A stretch of 64,000 bases of DNA from Nonlabens ulvanivorans (GCF_000755285.1 NZ_BBMK01000004.1:124001-188000); one strand, 5' to 3'. Positions 40,455 through 50,742 are shown, counted from the stretch's first letter. The notes: generated by a model not told the origin, from the letters alone. Made by a program: numbers and translations.

Positions 40455-41121
40455 ATGTCTTTTTTCTTCCTCTTAACATCTCGCGTTTGCCAGGTGGACC
40501 AGGTAATCGCTCTATGATAAAACCTGCTTCTTGCATATTTCTGCGCGCTTGACCTTGTGCACAATAGGTAGTTAAAATCCCTTCTGGCTTTAAGGCAATA
40601 TAAGCAGCATTAAAAATATCTACCGTCCACAATTCAGGTTGAACTCTAGGTCCAAAGGCATCAAAGTAAATAATGTCATAACGTGACACATCATTAATCT
40701 TATCAAATTTTTTCTCTAGTTTTTCAATAGTAAACTTATCTGTAAGTTGTACTGCTTGCTCCCATTCACATTGATGAAGTTTTTCATAAAATACTTGATC
40801 TCCCAATAACTTTCCATAATTGACTTCAACAGCTTCAGATACAGCTATAGGAAAAGCTTCTACGGCTGTATAATAAATAGAGTATTCAGTTGGAAACTGT
40901 GCCGTAATCATGGCATTAAGTCCAGTTCCTAGTCCATATTCTAATATAGAAATAGGTGATGTTTGTTCACGCTTTCGCGAAAGCGTATCCTTAAGACCCA
41001 TCTCTATAAAAACATGAAGCGCCTCTTGTAAGGCGCCATGTTTTGAGTGATATTGTTCATTCCACTCTGGTATATGAATGGTTTTAGAACCGTCGCCAGT
41101 AGTGATTATTTCTCGTTTCAT
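40453..41121 (-). CDS. mnmD: MnmD-like tRNA 5-methylaminomethyl-2-thiouridine methyltransferase
   Basis: A 222-residue SAM methyltransferase that completes the mnm5s2U34 wobble base; in E. coli it is one half of MnmC, in Bacteroidota it is separate. SIHIPEWNEQYHSKHGA, ILEYGLGTGLNAM (SAM loop), DIIYFDAFGPRVQPELW and TTYCAQGQARR are characteristic. A perfect palindrome (40970-40985) encodes LSRKRE. Its start is one base from the DUF4920 stop. Confidence 0.88.
   Translation of the reverse strand: MKREIITTGDGSKTIHIPEWNEQYHSKHGALQEALHVFIEMGLKDTLSRKREQTSPISILEYGLGTGLNAMITAQFPTEYSIYYTAVEAFPIAVSEAVEVNYGKLLGDQVFYEKLHQCEWEQAVQLTDKFTIEKLEKKFDKINDVSRYDIIYFDAFGPRVQPELWTVDIFNAAYIALKPEGILTTYCAQGQARRNMQEAGFIIERLPGPPGKREMLRGRKKT
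40970..40985. repeat. 16-bp palindrome CGCTTTCGCGAAAGCG
   Basis: Perfect copy inside mnmD, encoding TLSRKR on the minus strand. Confidence 0.9.
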
Positions 41122-41679
41122 CTACTCTTCTGTAGTAGGTTCCATACCTTCTACATCTGGATTTTCAAATTCTTCAACTAGAGCACCATCTGCCATGAAA
41201 GCATAAGTAACTTTATCTTCAGTAATTTTTGCGATATCTTCTTCACTTTCTCCTGCATCTTGTGCATAATGAATCAACTCATCTTTAGGAGTAACACTTT
41301 TATAAGCCTTACCTCTCAAAATAACTTCTTTATCTGTGCCGTTTTTAGGCAAAAAGAAACCATAGTCCTTGAACTTAACAAAAGCAGATTCTGTATCATT
41401 TACAGGCAATTTAATCCAACAACCTTTATTAACGCAAACCTCTTGGATCATACCCTTTACCTTAACTTGCATGGTATCTCCTTCTTTCATGCCTTCATAA
41501 AAGCTACCTAACTTTGCCGCTTCAATGGCGCCAGATGCGTCAATCTTTTCACCATAGCTCATGTAAGCCATTTCTTGAACTTGCTCATCGTTCAAGGCAG
41601 GTGTCATGTCTTCTTTTACTTCTTCTTTACATCCTACAACTGCGGCTGTAGCAAGTAATAATAAAATGATTTTTTTCAT
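41122..41679 (-). CDS. DUF4920 lipoprotein
   Basis: A 185-residue protein with lipobox TAAVVGC (Cys near residue 17). MSYGEKIDASGAI, VKGMIQEVCVNKGCWIKLP and VILRGKAYKSVTPKDELIHYA match DUF4920, a Bacteroidota family with a conserved Cys pair in VCVNKGCW that could bind metal or heme. Operon with mnmD downstream. Confidence 0.85.
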   Translation of the reverse strand: MKKIILLLLATAAVVGCKEEVKEDMTPALNDEQVQEMAYMSYGEKIDASGAIEAAKLGSFYEGMKEGDTMQVKVKGMIQEVCVNKGCWIKLPVNDTESAFVKFKDYGFFLPKNGTDKEVILRGKAYKSVTPKDELIHYAQDAGESEEDIAKITEDKVTYAFMADGALVEEFENPDVEGMEPTTEE

Positions 41680-41722
41680 AATGTTGATAGTTTACAGCAA
41701 ATTTAAGAATTCGTTTAGGTAA

Positions 41723-41749
41723 TTGATGTATAGATATCCAGTATCTTTG
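41723..41749 (+). promoter_or_regulatory. putative Bacteroidota promoter of ilvE
   Basis: TTG (41723-41725), 16 bases, TATCTTTG (41742-41749), a fit to TAnnTTTG with a slightly short spacer; the ATG is 20 bases downstream, giving a very short leader. By eye only. Confidence 0.4.
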
Positions 41750-41768
41750 CAAAAAACTTTGACAAGCC

Positions 41769-42831
41769 ATGACAGACGCCTACGAAATCGTTATCGATAA
41801 GATTCAAGAATCAAAATTAAGTAATACTGATTTTGATAATTTGACCTTCGGTAAAACTTTTACTGACCACATGCTAGAATGTACATGGCGTGATGGTAAA
41901 TGGAAAACTGCTGTTATAAAACCTTACGGCCCTATAATGGTTGAGCCTAGTTGTAAGGTATTTCATTATGGACAGGCCATTTTTGAAGGAATGAAGCGTT
42001 TAAAGATGATGCTGGCGATGTTTTTCTTTTTCGCCCAGAAGATAACTGGATACGTTTCAATGAAAGTGCAAAGCGTCTAGCAATGCCAGAAGTTCCTAAA
42101 GAAGTTTTTGTTGAAGGACTTAAAACTCTTGTTAATTTAGACAAAGAATGGGTGCGTTATGGTGAAGGATTATCTCTTTATTTAAGACCTTTTATGATTG
42201 CTAGTGAAAATGGTGTGGCTGCTGCCCCCCCATCGACAGAATATAAATTTATGATCGTAATGTCTCCTGCATTTGCCTACTATAAAGGTGATGTAAGAGT
42301 TATTATAGCATCTGACTTCTCTCGTGCGGCAGATGGTGGTGTAGGATATGCAAAAGCAGCAGGAAACTATGCAGCTAGCTTCTACCCTAATAATCTTGCA
42401 CTGGCTGAAGGTTATCAACAAATTATATGGACAGATGCTGCTTCTCATGAATATCTAGAAGAAGCAGGTACAATGAATATTTTTGTGCGTATTGGAGATA
42501 CTTTATTAACAGCACCTAATAACGATCGTATTCTTAACGGTGTTACCAGACGCAGTGTTTTACAATTAGCTGAAGACGCAGGTTTAACTATTGAGGAACG
42601 CAGAATAAGTGTTAAAGAACTTAATGAAGCTGCAGAAAACGGTAGCCTTAAAGAAATATTTGGATCTGGTACGCAGCGGTTATTGTGCCTATTAAAGGTT
42701 ACAAGCATAAAGATTTTAAATATGAGCTTCCTATTTTAGAAGACAGTTATGCAGAACATTTTAAATCTGCTTTAAAAGATATACAGTACAATCGTGCAGA
42801 TGACCAGCACGGTTGGAGAGTAAAAATATAA
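41769..42831 (+). CDS. ilvE: branched-chain amino acid aminotransferase (two frameshifts)
   Basis: IlvE is a PLP enzyme for the last step of Val, Leu and Ile synthesis. Three frames join: FGKTFTDHMLECTW and FHYGQAIFEGMK; then NESAKRLAMPEVP, VRYGEGLSLYLRPFMIA, GVGYAKAAGNYAAS (the catalytic Lys is in this block), WTDAASHEYLEEAGTMN and TRRSVLQLAED; then GTAAVIVPIKGY, ending WRVKI. One base is missing near 41997 (AAG[G]CG) and one near 42675 (TAC[G]GCA); repair gives about 354 residues. A C7 run at 42225-42231 adds a Pro (AAPPST). ilvE would be non-functional as written, so I infer sequence errors. Confidence 0.9.
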
Positions 42832-42893
42832 GTAAGGAAAAAATATTAATGTAAAAAAGCATCAACTAATGATGGCTTTTTTATCATAATACC

Positions 42894-43282
42894 TTATGAA
42901 GTCTTTAAAATCTTCTCAAAATTAGGTTTAAAGTAGTTAGGTCCTTTTAGAACTTTACCATCTTCTCGATAGATAGGTTTTCCATCTTCTCCTAATTTAC
43001 TCATGTTAGATCTTTGTATTTCATCAAATACATCTTCAATAACATCTTGCATTCCATGTTCTATAATTGTACCACAAAGTATATAAAGCATATCACCTAA
43101 TGCATCTGCAACTTCTACTAAATCATTGTTTTGTGCAGCTTCAAAATATTCCTCATTTTCCTCTTTCATTAATTCAAAACGTAATTTATTTCGACGTTCT
43201 GTAATATCTCCTTTAGTTGATGATTCATTCCTAGTTGAAATGCTGTGTGAAATTCTTCTACTGCTTTAATTTGTTTCTTCAT
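42894..43282 (-). CDS. MazG-like nucleotide pyrophosphohydrolase (frameshifted)
   Basis: About 129 residues after repair: MKKQIKAVEEFHTAFQLGNE, then RNKLRFELMKEENEEYFEAA and EVADALGDMLYILCG, the ExxE/ExxD metal-binding pattern of all-alpha NTP pyrophosphatases (MazG/PRA-PH like). A base is missing near 43228 (GGA[A]ATGAA), so the conventional frame would start only at 43169 and lack the first helix. Housekeeping of the nucleotide pool is likely. Confidence 0.8.
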
Positions 43283-43333
43283 GTGCTGTTATTAATAAGA
43301 TCGTGTCGTAATTTTGTCAAAAATAGTTATTCT

Positions 43334-43555
43334 ATGTTTCATTTATTATTACTTGCAAAAGACCCTATGTTTTCTAGTGGTCAGATTACCTTTGGTATTA
43401 TATTCTTTATTGCTTTTGTAATAATCATATCATTCATGTATTTGAAAGATAAAGGAATGCATAAAAAAAAATTATAAAGGAGTTAAATGGATTCTTGTAG
43501 CTTTATAGCCTTCATCCTATTACTATTCGTTATTAAAGTTTCCCTAAAAAGTTAA
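43334..43555 (+). CDS. small two-helix membrane protein (two frameshifts)
   Basis: ATG 43334 reads MFHLLLLAKDPMFSSGQITFGIIFF..., a membrane helix and KDKGMHKK. In the A9 run (43462-43470) one extra A breaks the frame; with eight A it continues NYKGVKWILVAF, and a missing T at about 43502 leads to IAFILLLFVIKVSLKS with a stop at 43555. The result is a 73-residue protein with two membrane helices and a basic loop, a pattern I recall in Flavobacteriia. Without repair only 47 residues remain. Confidence 0.5.
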
Positions 43556-43634
43556 GTTGCATTCTTAAATATACCCTTTAAAGGGTATTGATTTAAGTAT
43601 CGATTAGGTTTAATTTCGATTTTAAACCTAACCA

Positions 43635-45014
43635 ATGAAAAAATTATTATATAGTGCTATAGTGTTCTTGATAAGCTTTTTAAGTATTGCACAAAGTTAT
43701 TCTGGAAAAGAAACTGATAATTATTCAGGCATTACTAGTCTTTCCTTTAATCCTGCAAACTTAGCAGGCTCAAGATTTAAAACAGATATTAATCTATTTC
43801 AAGTATCATCTACTACCTCTAACGATTACTATGCTTTTAACTTTTCAGAACTTTTCAATGATGCCAGCGGTATCAGTTTTGAAGAATCTGGAATGCGTTT
43901 CCCTAGTCAGAATAATAATGTATATCAAAATCTAGATCTTCTAGGACCATCATTTTTATTCAATCTTTCAGATAAACATAGTCTTGCCATTTCTACCCGT
44001 GTAAGAGGTTATTTAAATTTGAGAGAAGTCAACGGTAATCTTTTTGAAACCTTACAAGATGGAGATATTCTCAATAAAGACTTTAATATCGATATGGAAA
44101 ACCTTAATGGTACCGCACATGCATGGGCAGAGGCTGGTTTAACATACGGATTTGTAGTAGTAAATAAAAAACAACATTTCATAAAAGCTGGTTTAACAGC
44201 AAAATATTTATTGGGCGCTGGTGGCTTTTTCATAAACTCAAATAGTATCAATGGTTCTTATGATTCTGTTGCTGAAACTATATCTGCAAATGGTGATTTG
44301 TCATATGCCGCTGCTAATTCAACTGATGAAAACGATGACTTTGATTTTGGTAACGGTAGTTCAAGTATAGGTGGTGATATTGGTTTGATTTATGAGTATC
44401 GTCCAGAACTTAAAAAGGACCGCAAATTAGACTCACTAGCTTTAAGAGGTCATAATCAATACCGCCTTAAACTAGGTTTAAGTATAACTGATATAGGAAG
44501 CTTTACATATCAAGACGTCAATATCGACACATACTCTATATCTGGTACGGTAAGTGCTTCAGATTTTGACGAGGATTTTGAACAAGGTCTTGAAGAAAAT
44601 TATTCTTTTATTTCTACTACAGAAGATGTAACTGTTCAATTACCTACTGCATTAAGATATTCTCTAGACTTACGTGTTGATCGCAATATTTACATCGCAG
44701 CAACAGGTGCTGTGGGGTTAAATGCCTCAACAGATCCTTATAGTAATAATCAATTGAATTATACAACTATAGTTCCTAGATATGAATCAAGACTATTTAC
44801 TCTATATACTAATATTAGTTTTGTTGAATATGCTGATATGACATGGGGCGCAGGATTAAGATTTGGTCCATTGAGTTTTGGTTCTGGATCTATACTAAGT
44901 AATCTCATTTCAGAAGATTCTCAAGCTGCAGATTTTTATATAGGTCTCAAAATACCATTCCATCATCGTTTAAAATCTAAAGAGGAAAAAAATAAATTTA
45001 AAGAGTTACTCTAA
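43635..45014 (+). CDS. DUF5723 outer-membrane beta-barrel protein
   Basis: A 459-residue protein with signal peptide (FLISFLSIAQS). ITSLSFNPANLAGSRFKTDINLF and DKHSLAISTRVRG match DUF5723, a Bacteroidota family of FadL-like barrels; the many alternating strands and terminal aromatic residues fit an outer-membrane barrel. Ligand unknown. Ends before a two-way terminator. Confidence 0.8.
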   Translation: MKKLLYSAIVFLISFLSIAQSYSGKETDNYSGITSLSFNPANLAGSRFKTDINLFQVSSTTSNDYYAFNFSELFNDASGISFEESGMRFPSQNNNVYQNLDLLGPSFLFNLSDKHSLAISTRVRGYLNLREVNGNLFETLQDGDILNKDFNIDMENLNGTAHAWAEAGLTYGFVVVNKKQHFIKAGLTAKYLLGAGGFFINSNSINGSYDSVAETISANGDLSYAAANSTDENDDFDFGNGSSSIGGDIGLIYEYRPELKKDRKLDSLALRGHNQYRLKLGLSITDIGSFTYQDVNIDTYSISGTVSASDFDEDFEQGLEENYSFISTTEDVTVQLPTALRYSLDLRVDRNIYIAATGAVGLNASTDPYSNNQLNYTTIVPRYESRLFTLYTNISFVEYADMTWGAGLRFGPLSFGSGSILSNLISEDSQAADFYIGLKIPFHHRLKSKEEKNKFKELL

Positions 45015-45052
45015 AAGAAATCAATAAAACCTATTCTATTTAAACCAAAGTA

Positions 45053-45096
45053 AAGAGGCTCATAAAAGGTTATACAATCCTTTTTATGAGCCTCTT
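45053..45096. terminator. bidirectional terminator between the DUF5723 gene and DPP3-type gene
   Basis: Stem of about 17 bp (aagaggctcataaaagg pairs with cc-ttttt-atgagcctctt with one bulged T), loop of nine bases, flanked by A/T runs. Confidence 0.87.
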
Positions 45097-45116
45097 AAAT
45101 TTAAATCTATACTTTA

Positions 45117-47126
45117 CTAGTCTAGATGACCATACTTTTCTGAATACATCAACATTTGATCTGCAAACGTCTCTGGTTGTTCAATAGTAAACGACTTAAT
45201 CTCATCACCTTCCATAATAGGTGTAATCATCGGATTTACAAAACCTCTATAAGCTGGTGTTTTAAATTGACTATTACGTTCTAAAACCTCACGATGTAAA
45301 TCTTGATCAACCTTAACACCATAGTCTTCAACTAGTGCTTGTGCAGCCTCAAAATCACCTTCACTGGTTATACGTTGTGTCTCTCTTAATAATTCACCAA
45401 AAAGTGTTCTCAACTTCTCATAATCTTTAATATCATAATAGGTCTTTCCGTCTTTAGTTACTTTTTCAATGACATTATCTTCTAGTCCTCTTTCATAAAC
45501 CCATGCACTCACCCATTGTCTATTACGCATATGATCCTCTTCTACATCTTGACTTAACTCTAGACGTACTAATTGAGATATCATACCATTTCTTATATAT
45601 CCATCATATGCAGCTATTCCAGTTTTTTTCCAATCTTTTACAAGACCTAGGTCTTCTAATTTAGGATCCATTAAGTAATAAAGACCAAATAAATCAGCTC
45701 TACCTTCTTCAATAGTAGATTTATAACTTTTTAAAGTCTCCTTAGGCGTTGCAACACCTTCATTTATTTGTCCAGATGCATGACCTACCACTTCATGTAA
45801 GGCTGTATGTAATTTATCTGCAAGTGCACCATATTCTTTTTCAAGTGCAATCTCTTCTTCATCAAAAGCAAACTCCTCTAGTCTACCAGAGCTACCAGAG
45901 CTTCCATAAGCCTCAATAATATTACCTAAAGAAACAGATTTACTACCATGTACTTCTCTAATCCATACATTATTAGGTAAATTTACACCTATGGGTGTTG
46001 CTGGGCTAGCATCACCAGCTTCACCTGCAACATTTACTGTTTTATAACTCACACCGGTAACTTTTTTCTTTTTATGCTCATCCATTAATGGAGAGTTATC
46101 TTCAAACCATTGAGCATTTGAACTCAATACTTCCATTTTACGAGACATATCAAAGTCTTTAATCTGCACAATAGTTTCATAACTACCTTTGTAAGCAATA
46201 GGATCATTATACACCTCTACAAAACCGGTAATCCAGTCTACAGCGCCATCAGTAGATTTTGCCCACATAATAGCATACTCATCCCATTTCTGTAAATCAC
46301 CTGTTTGATAAAACTCTACAAGTAGTCCTATAGCTTTTGCCTGTTGAACAGTTTCTGCTACTCCTTGAGCTTTTTGTAACCAGTAAATCATTTGATCCAT
46401 AGCTGGACCATATAATCCACCACTCTTATAAGGCTTTTCAATCAGTTTCCCATCCACTTTTACAAGTTGAGAATTTAATCCTACTTCAATAGGCTCTTTA
46501 GGATCAACATTGATGCTTTTATAATATGCTCTTGCCTCTTCCTCAGTCACATCAGGACCATAAAAATTAACAGCACTGGCTAGTACAATATCTTTTCCTT
46601 TTGCCTTATCTACTTTCTTAGCATCTTTATCATTAAACATGATTGACCATACCTTTTCATTAATAGTCACGTTAGTCTGTGTCATTAGATTTTTGAAATA
46701 CTCTTCATCAAATCCTGGCTTCATTTTATCCATGCTATAATGATGATGGATTCCATTTGCAAACCATACGCGATGCAGGTAAATCTCAAATTCTTTCCAG
46801 TCTACATCATTTACATCTCCTTTATAATTAGTGTAAATAGACTCTAGACCTTTACGTAGTTCTAAATTATGGCGATAGTTTTGATCCCAAATGATATCTC
46901 GACCACTCAATCCTGCTTGAGTTAAGTAGTACACTAGCTTTTGTTGTTGAAGATTAAGTTCTTCCCATCCTGGAATTTGATATCTCAAAACTCCTATGTC
47001 TGCAAATTCTGTTACCTCATAACTAAATTCTGTAACTGGTGCTTCCATCGTTTCAGGTACTTGATCATTACAAGAAATCAATGCTGTTGTTGCCAGTACT
47101 ATGCTAGCAATCTTTAAGTATTTCAT
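45117..47126 (-). CDS. DPP3-like M49 zinc peptidase, lipoprotein
   Basis: A 669-residue dipeptidyl-peptidase III family member. The signal ends ALISC (Cys near residue 19), so it is lipid-anchored in the envelope, unlike cytosolic eukaryotic DPP3. HEVVGH near residue 444 gives the two His zinc ligands and the catalytic Glu; EEGRADLFGLYY gives the third ligand (EExxRAD). It should release dipeptides from the N-terminus of oligopeptides. Database entries of this family are sometimes mislabelled dihydrofolate reductase; the motifs do not support that. Confidence 0.88.
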   Translation of the reverse strand: MKYLKIASIVLATTALISCNDQVPETMEAPVTEFSYEVTEFADIGVLRYQIPGWEELNLQQQKLVYYLTQAGLSGRDIIWDQNYRHNLELRKGLESIYTNYKGDVNDVDWKEFEIYLHRVWFANGIHHHYSMDKMKPGFDEEYFKNLMTQTNVTINEKVWSIMFNDKDAKKVDKAKGKDIVLASAVNFYGPDVTEEEARAYYKSINVDPKEPIEVGLNSQLVKVDGKLIEKPYKSGGLYGPAMDQMIYWLQKAQGVAETVQQAKAIGLLVEFYQTGDLQKWDEYAIMWAKSTDGAVDWITGFVEVYNDPIAYKGSYETIVQIKDFDMSRKMEVLSSNAQWFEDNSPLMDEHKKKKVTGVSYKTVNVAGEAGDASPATPIGVNLPNNVWIREVHGSKSVSLGNIIEAYGSSGSSGRLEEFAFDEEEIALEKEYGALADKLHTALHEVVGHASGQINEGVATPKETLKSYKSTIEEGRADLFGLYYLMDPKLEDLGLVKDWKKTGIAAYDGYIRNGMISQLVRLELSQDVEEDHMRNRQWVSAWVYERGLEDNVIEKVTKDGKTYYDIKDYEKLRTLFGELLRETQRITSEGDFEAAQALVEDYGVKVDQDLHREVLERNSQFKTPAYRGFVNPMITPIMEGDEIKSFTIEQPETFADQMLMYSEKYGHLD

Positions 47127-47166
47127 AAGATATAATTATTTAAAGGTGGTTTAATGGTAATTGTTA

Positions 47167-47182
47167 CGCTTTCGCGAAAGCG
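47167..47182. repeat. 16-bp palindrome CGCTTTCGCGAAAGCG
   Basis: Perfect copy in the leader of the DPP3-type gene, 41 bases upstream of its ATG; ACGC...GCGT extends the symmetry to 18 bp. Confidence 0.9.
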
Positions 47183-47323
47183 TGATACATCACAATACTA
47201 CATAAATCCAAATTTAAGAAAATAAACAGGTAGTAAATAATGTGTAGGAATAGATTTTATAAGAGGAAGATTCCTAACCGATAGTTTATTATATTTGAAG
47301 GTATAACGTTCCCTACTTATATA

Positions 47324-49114
47324 ATGGCTCGACTTTTCCCCCCCCACAATCTAAAATCGATAATTCGGTTTATAGTCCCTATAGTTTTAATCGTTTCTTC
47401 TATACAGCAGGTTAGTGCGCAAACACAACCACTAGATAGTGTCATGAGTATATTGAACCGTAATGACATCGCGCAATTAAGAGAAATAGTCAAAGATCAC
47501 GATGTTAACGACCTAAATAAAAGTGATCAAGCACTTTATTTTCTAGCTACTGGCGGAATTAAATGTGCAATAGATGATTTTGAAAATGCTTATAAGGATT
47601 TACAGAAAGCTAAAAGTAATTCTAGTAATAAGCGTGTCGTGTTTATGGCAAATGATTACATGATGGAACTTAGTAATTCGGTTTCAGAATTACAAGTGGC
47701 ACCAGAGTCGCTAATGATTGAAAATCTATCTATCGCGACAGAGCTTAATGACCCTACTCTTTTAATTAAAAGTAAATTCTATTTCATGTTTAAAGAAATA
47801 CAATTAGGTAATTATGAGCAAGCACAGGACATATGTTATGAAATGAGAAGAATAAGTGTCAATAATGATTTAAAACAAGAATTGATTGATACTGAATTTA
47901 ATCTAGGAACCTTACATTACTATCAAGCCCAAAACGATTCTGCTTTATTTTATTATCAAAAAAACCTTGCAGACGTCATTGCAAAAAAAGACACTTTTGA
48001 TATCGCCGTACGACTTAATAATCTAGCTATGTTACAAATGGCAATAGGTGAAAATCAAGCTGCCGTAGATAATTTAATTGAAGCCAAAGAACTGATTAAA
48101 AATAAAAACGATAAAGAATTAAGTGTAGGCTTATTGCGCAACATAGCCGATGCTCAAACGGCTGCTGGTAATTACAAAGAAGCAATTGATTATTACAATC
48201 AGTTTATATCAGAAGAGGATTCTTTGGAACGTAGTGACATCGCTCAAAATTTAAAAGAACTACAGACCAAATATGAAACAGCAGAAAAAGATCTAGAAAA
48301 CGCTGAACTTACTGCTAAAAATTTAACCAGTAAGAATAAAATTTACATGTTACTTTTTATTCTAGCTTGTATTTCTGGAATAGGTGCTTATCTATTTAAT
48401 AGAATGAGACAAAAACAAAAATTACTTGCCGCTCAAGCTGAAGTTCAAAAACAAAGAGAAGAAAAATTACTGCGTGATCAAGAATTAGCTGGTATTGATG
48501 CCATGATTACTGGACAAGAAAAAGAACGTAAAAAAATTGCTCAGGACTTACACGATGACATCGGTAGTTCTTTAACTACTGCGCGCATGTGTATTGAAAA
48601 TGTAATAGGAAAAAGTGATCAAGTAGAGAATAAAAAAATATTAGAAAACGCATACGAACTTTTAAATGACACCTATACCAAAGTGCGTAATATATCTCAC
48701 GCTCAGAAAAGTAGTGTATTAAGTTCTCATGGCTTAATAGGTACTTTAGAACAATTGGCTAGCCGTATCAATGCAGGAAAATCGATTCAAGTAGAAGTAG
48801 TTCATCATGGGCTACAAGGAAATTTAAGTAACAGTATGGAGCTAGGCCTGTTTAGAATCATACAAGAACTACTTAACAATACTATTAAGCATGCTCAAGC
48901 TCAACATGCCAGTATAATCCTTACTGGCTATAAAGATCATGTAAGCATTATGGTAGAAGATGACGGAAAAGGTTTTTTACCAAAATCTGATATAGAAAAT
49001 GGAACAGGTCTTGAAAGTATTAAAGCTAGAGTGGCACATCTAGATGGAACGATAGAAATAGATACAAAGATTAATCGTGGTACTATCATTAATATCGAAA
49101 TACCGTTAATATGA
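47324..49114 (+). CDS. TPR-containing sensor histidine kinase (NarX/LiaS type)
   Basis: A 596-residue membrane kinase. Signal/helix at about residues 14-33, several TPR helices (periplasmic, for example YYQAQNDSALFYYQ and YKEAIDYYNQFI), a transmembrane helix near residues 340-358, then the HisKA_3 domain with ERKKIAQDLHDDIGSSL (phospho-acceptor His) and an HATPase with ELLNNTIKHAQA and DDGKGF. It overlaps the response regulator start by four bases (ATGA), so they form a pair. A C8 run at 47338-47345 is just after the start codon. Ligand unknown. Confidence 0.88.
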   Translation: MARLFPPHNLKSIIRFIVPIVLIVSSIQQVSAQTQPLDSVMSILNRNDIAQLREIVKDHDVNDLNKSDQALYFLATGGIKCAIDDFENAYKDLQKAKSNSSNKRVVFMANDYMMELSNSVSELQVAPESLMIENLSIATELNDPTLLIKSKFYFMFKEIQLGNYEQAQDICYEMRRISVNNDLKQELIDTEFNLGTLHYYQAQNDSALFYYQKNLADVIAKKDTFDIAVRLNNLAMLQMAIGENQAAVDNLIEAKELIKNKNDKELSVGLLRNIADAQTAAGNYKEAIDYYNQFISEEDSLERSDIAQNLKELQTKYETAEKDLENAELTAKNLTSKNKIYMLLFILACISGIGAYLFNRMRQKQKLLAAQAEVQKQREEKLLRDQELAGIDAMITGQEKERKKIAQDLHDDIGSSLTTARMCIENVIGKSDQVENKKILENAYELLNDTYTKVRNISHAQKSSVLSSHGLIGTLEQLASRINAGKSIQVEVVHHGLQGNLSNSMELGLFRIIQELLNNTIKHAQAQHASIILTGYKDHVSIMVEDDGKGFLPKSDIENGTGLESIKARVAHLDGTIEIDTKINRGTIINIEIPLI

Positions 49115-49739
49115 TATTTATAACAATTGCCGAAGATCATATCTCGCTCAGTGATGGCCTTAAGGTCTTTCTAGAACAGGACTCTAATATTGAGGTCATA
49201 GGCAATGCTCCTAATGGTAAGGAAATGTTAGAAATGCTTCAATATCTGAAACCTAAAGTGGTACTTACAGATATAACATGCCACTAATGAATGGTGTTGA
49301 GTTGTGTAAGGCTATTAAGAAAACACATGGAAACATTAAAGTAATTGCGTTAAGTATGTATGATAATCCAGGTGCTATTAAAGAGATGATAGACGCTGGC
49401 GCAGATGGATATGTGCTTAAAATAAGTCCTCTAACAGAACTTAAAAAAGCGATAGAAACAGTCGCATCAGGCAGTAACTACTTTGATCAAGCGATTGATC
49501 TTGATGAAGTACATAAGAAAGAACAAACAGATGATGTACAACCTTTGTCACGCAGCGAGACTGAAATCCTGAAGCTTATTGCACTAGGAAAAACATCTGC
49601 AGAGATTGCTGAAGAAAGACAAACCGCAGTGAGTACTGTTGTGAAGCATCGAAAAAACATGATACATAAGTTACAATTAGAAGGTAAAAATGAGCTTTAC
49701 AAATATGCTCTACAACGTTATGGCCATTATAACCAGTAA
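49111..49739 (+). CDS. NarL/LuxR family response regulator (frameshifted)
   Basis: ATG 49111 starts IFITIAEDHISLSDGLKVF; the frame ends at 49286 after TDITCH. With one base restored near 49279 it reads TDINMPLMNGVELC, placing the phospho-acceptor Asp at the beta-3 end, then K (SMYDNPGAIKEMI...LKI) and a LuxR HTH (LSRSETEILKLIALGKTSAEIAEE, quoted in part). Total about 209 residues. Partner of the kinase upstream; the target genes are unknown. Confidence 0.88.
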
Positions 49740-49741
49740 AC

Positions 49742-50680
49742 ATGAAAGCATTTAACTATCTACTTCTCACCTTTATAGTTCTATCATGTAAAGATCAATC
49801 ACCAACAAATGTGTTTATACCGGTAGCGGCAACAAACATTAGTAGCTTTGAAATTCAAAACCCAATTGATAATGATACTATATTATACTTTAAAGATTTT
49901 AAATCCAGTTATGTAGATCAGCGTAATTTAGAAATATGGTTGCCTCAAGGTTATCCTTTAACAGGTGTAGATTATAAGTTGTTATACATGCATGATGGAC
50001 AAAATGTATTTAATAAAACTTCTTCAAATTATGGAAAAGCATGGGAAATAGATGAGAAAATGGATTCTCTATCTATAATTAATGCTATTGAACCTACCAT
50101 TGTAGTTACGACTTGGTCACATCCTAAGAAGCGCATGAATGAGTATATGCCGCAACAACCTAAGGAGTTAACACAATCCAAATTTGCAAAATCTGAATTA
50201 AAGAAAAATACTGGTTATGACCAACTCTACTCAGACGAGTATTTAAAGTTTGTTACCTCTGAAGTGTTACCATTTGTAAGGAAACAATTTCAAGTGTCTG
50301 AAGAACCCAAAGATAACATCATCATGGGAAGCAGTATGGGTGGTCTTATTTCTTTATATGCCATGATAGAATATCCCAGAACCTTTGGTAATGTTGGATG
50401 TTTGAGCACGCACTGGCCAGTTCCTTATCTAGGTGAAGCTTTTATAGAAAGTTTACCAGAGACCATTCCACAATCAAAGAATCATCGCATTTATTTTGAT
50501 TATGGAACAGAAACACTGGATAAAGATTATGAACCATACCAACTGCGTGTTGATAGTATGTTTATAGAAAAAGGTTATACATCTGTTAATTATAGGTCTA
50601 TCAAATTTGAAGGACACGAGCACGATGAAAACTATTGGAAACAAAGAGTAGCACCAGCATTGGTCTACTTACTAAACTAA
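49742..50680 (+). CDS. alpha/beta hydrolase, esterase-D like lipoprotein
   Basis: A 312-residue putative esterase with lipobox FIVLSC (Cys near residue 16). YMHDGQNVF is the oxyanion region, GSSMGGLISLY the nucleophile elbow (Ser), and EGHEHDENYW the His region. It resembles iron-siderophore esterases and related enzymes of the Esterase D family. It starts two bases after the response regulator stop, which suggests co-transcription, but the substrate is unknown. Confidence 0.8.
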   Translation: MKAFNYLLLTFIVLSCKDQSPTNVFIPVAATNISSFEIQNPIDNDTILYFKDFKSSYVDQRNLEIWLPQGYPLTGVDYKLLYMHDGQNVFNKTSSNYGKAWEIDEKMDSLSIINAIEPTIVVTTWSHPKKRMNEYMPQQPKELTQSKFAKSELKKNTGYDQLYSDEYLKFVTSEVLPFVRKQFQVSEEPKDNIIMGSSMGGLISLYAMIEYPRTFGNVGCLSTHWPVPYLGEAFIESLPETIPQSKNHRIYFDYGTETLDKDYEPYQLRVDSMFIEKGYTSVNYRSIKFEGHEHDENYWKQRVAPALVYLLN

Positions 50681-50713
50681 TTATAGTATTTAGTTAGTTT
50701 AAAATATAAAAAA

Positions 50714-50742
50714 CCCATTTCAAAAAAGACATTTGAAATGGG
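50714..50742. terminator. hairpin between esterase and receptor genes
   Basis: Stem cccatttcaaa / tttgaaatggg (11 bp) with loop of seven bases; flanked by A-rich and T-containing sequence, likely two-way. Confidence 0.82.

Noticed and set aside
45117..47126. Dihydrofolate reductase
   Set aside because: This name is used for M49 peptidases in some databases; HEVVGH and EEGRAD show a peptidase and no DHFR fold is present.
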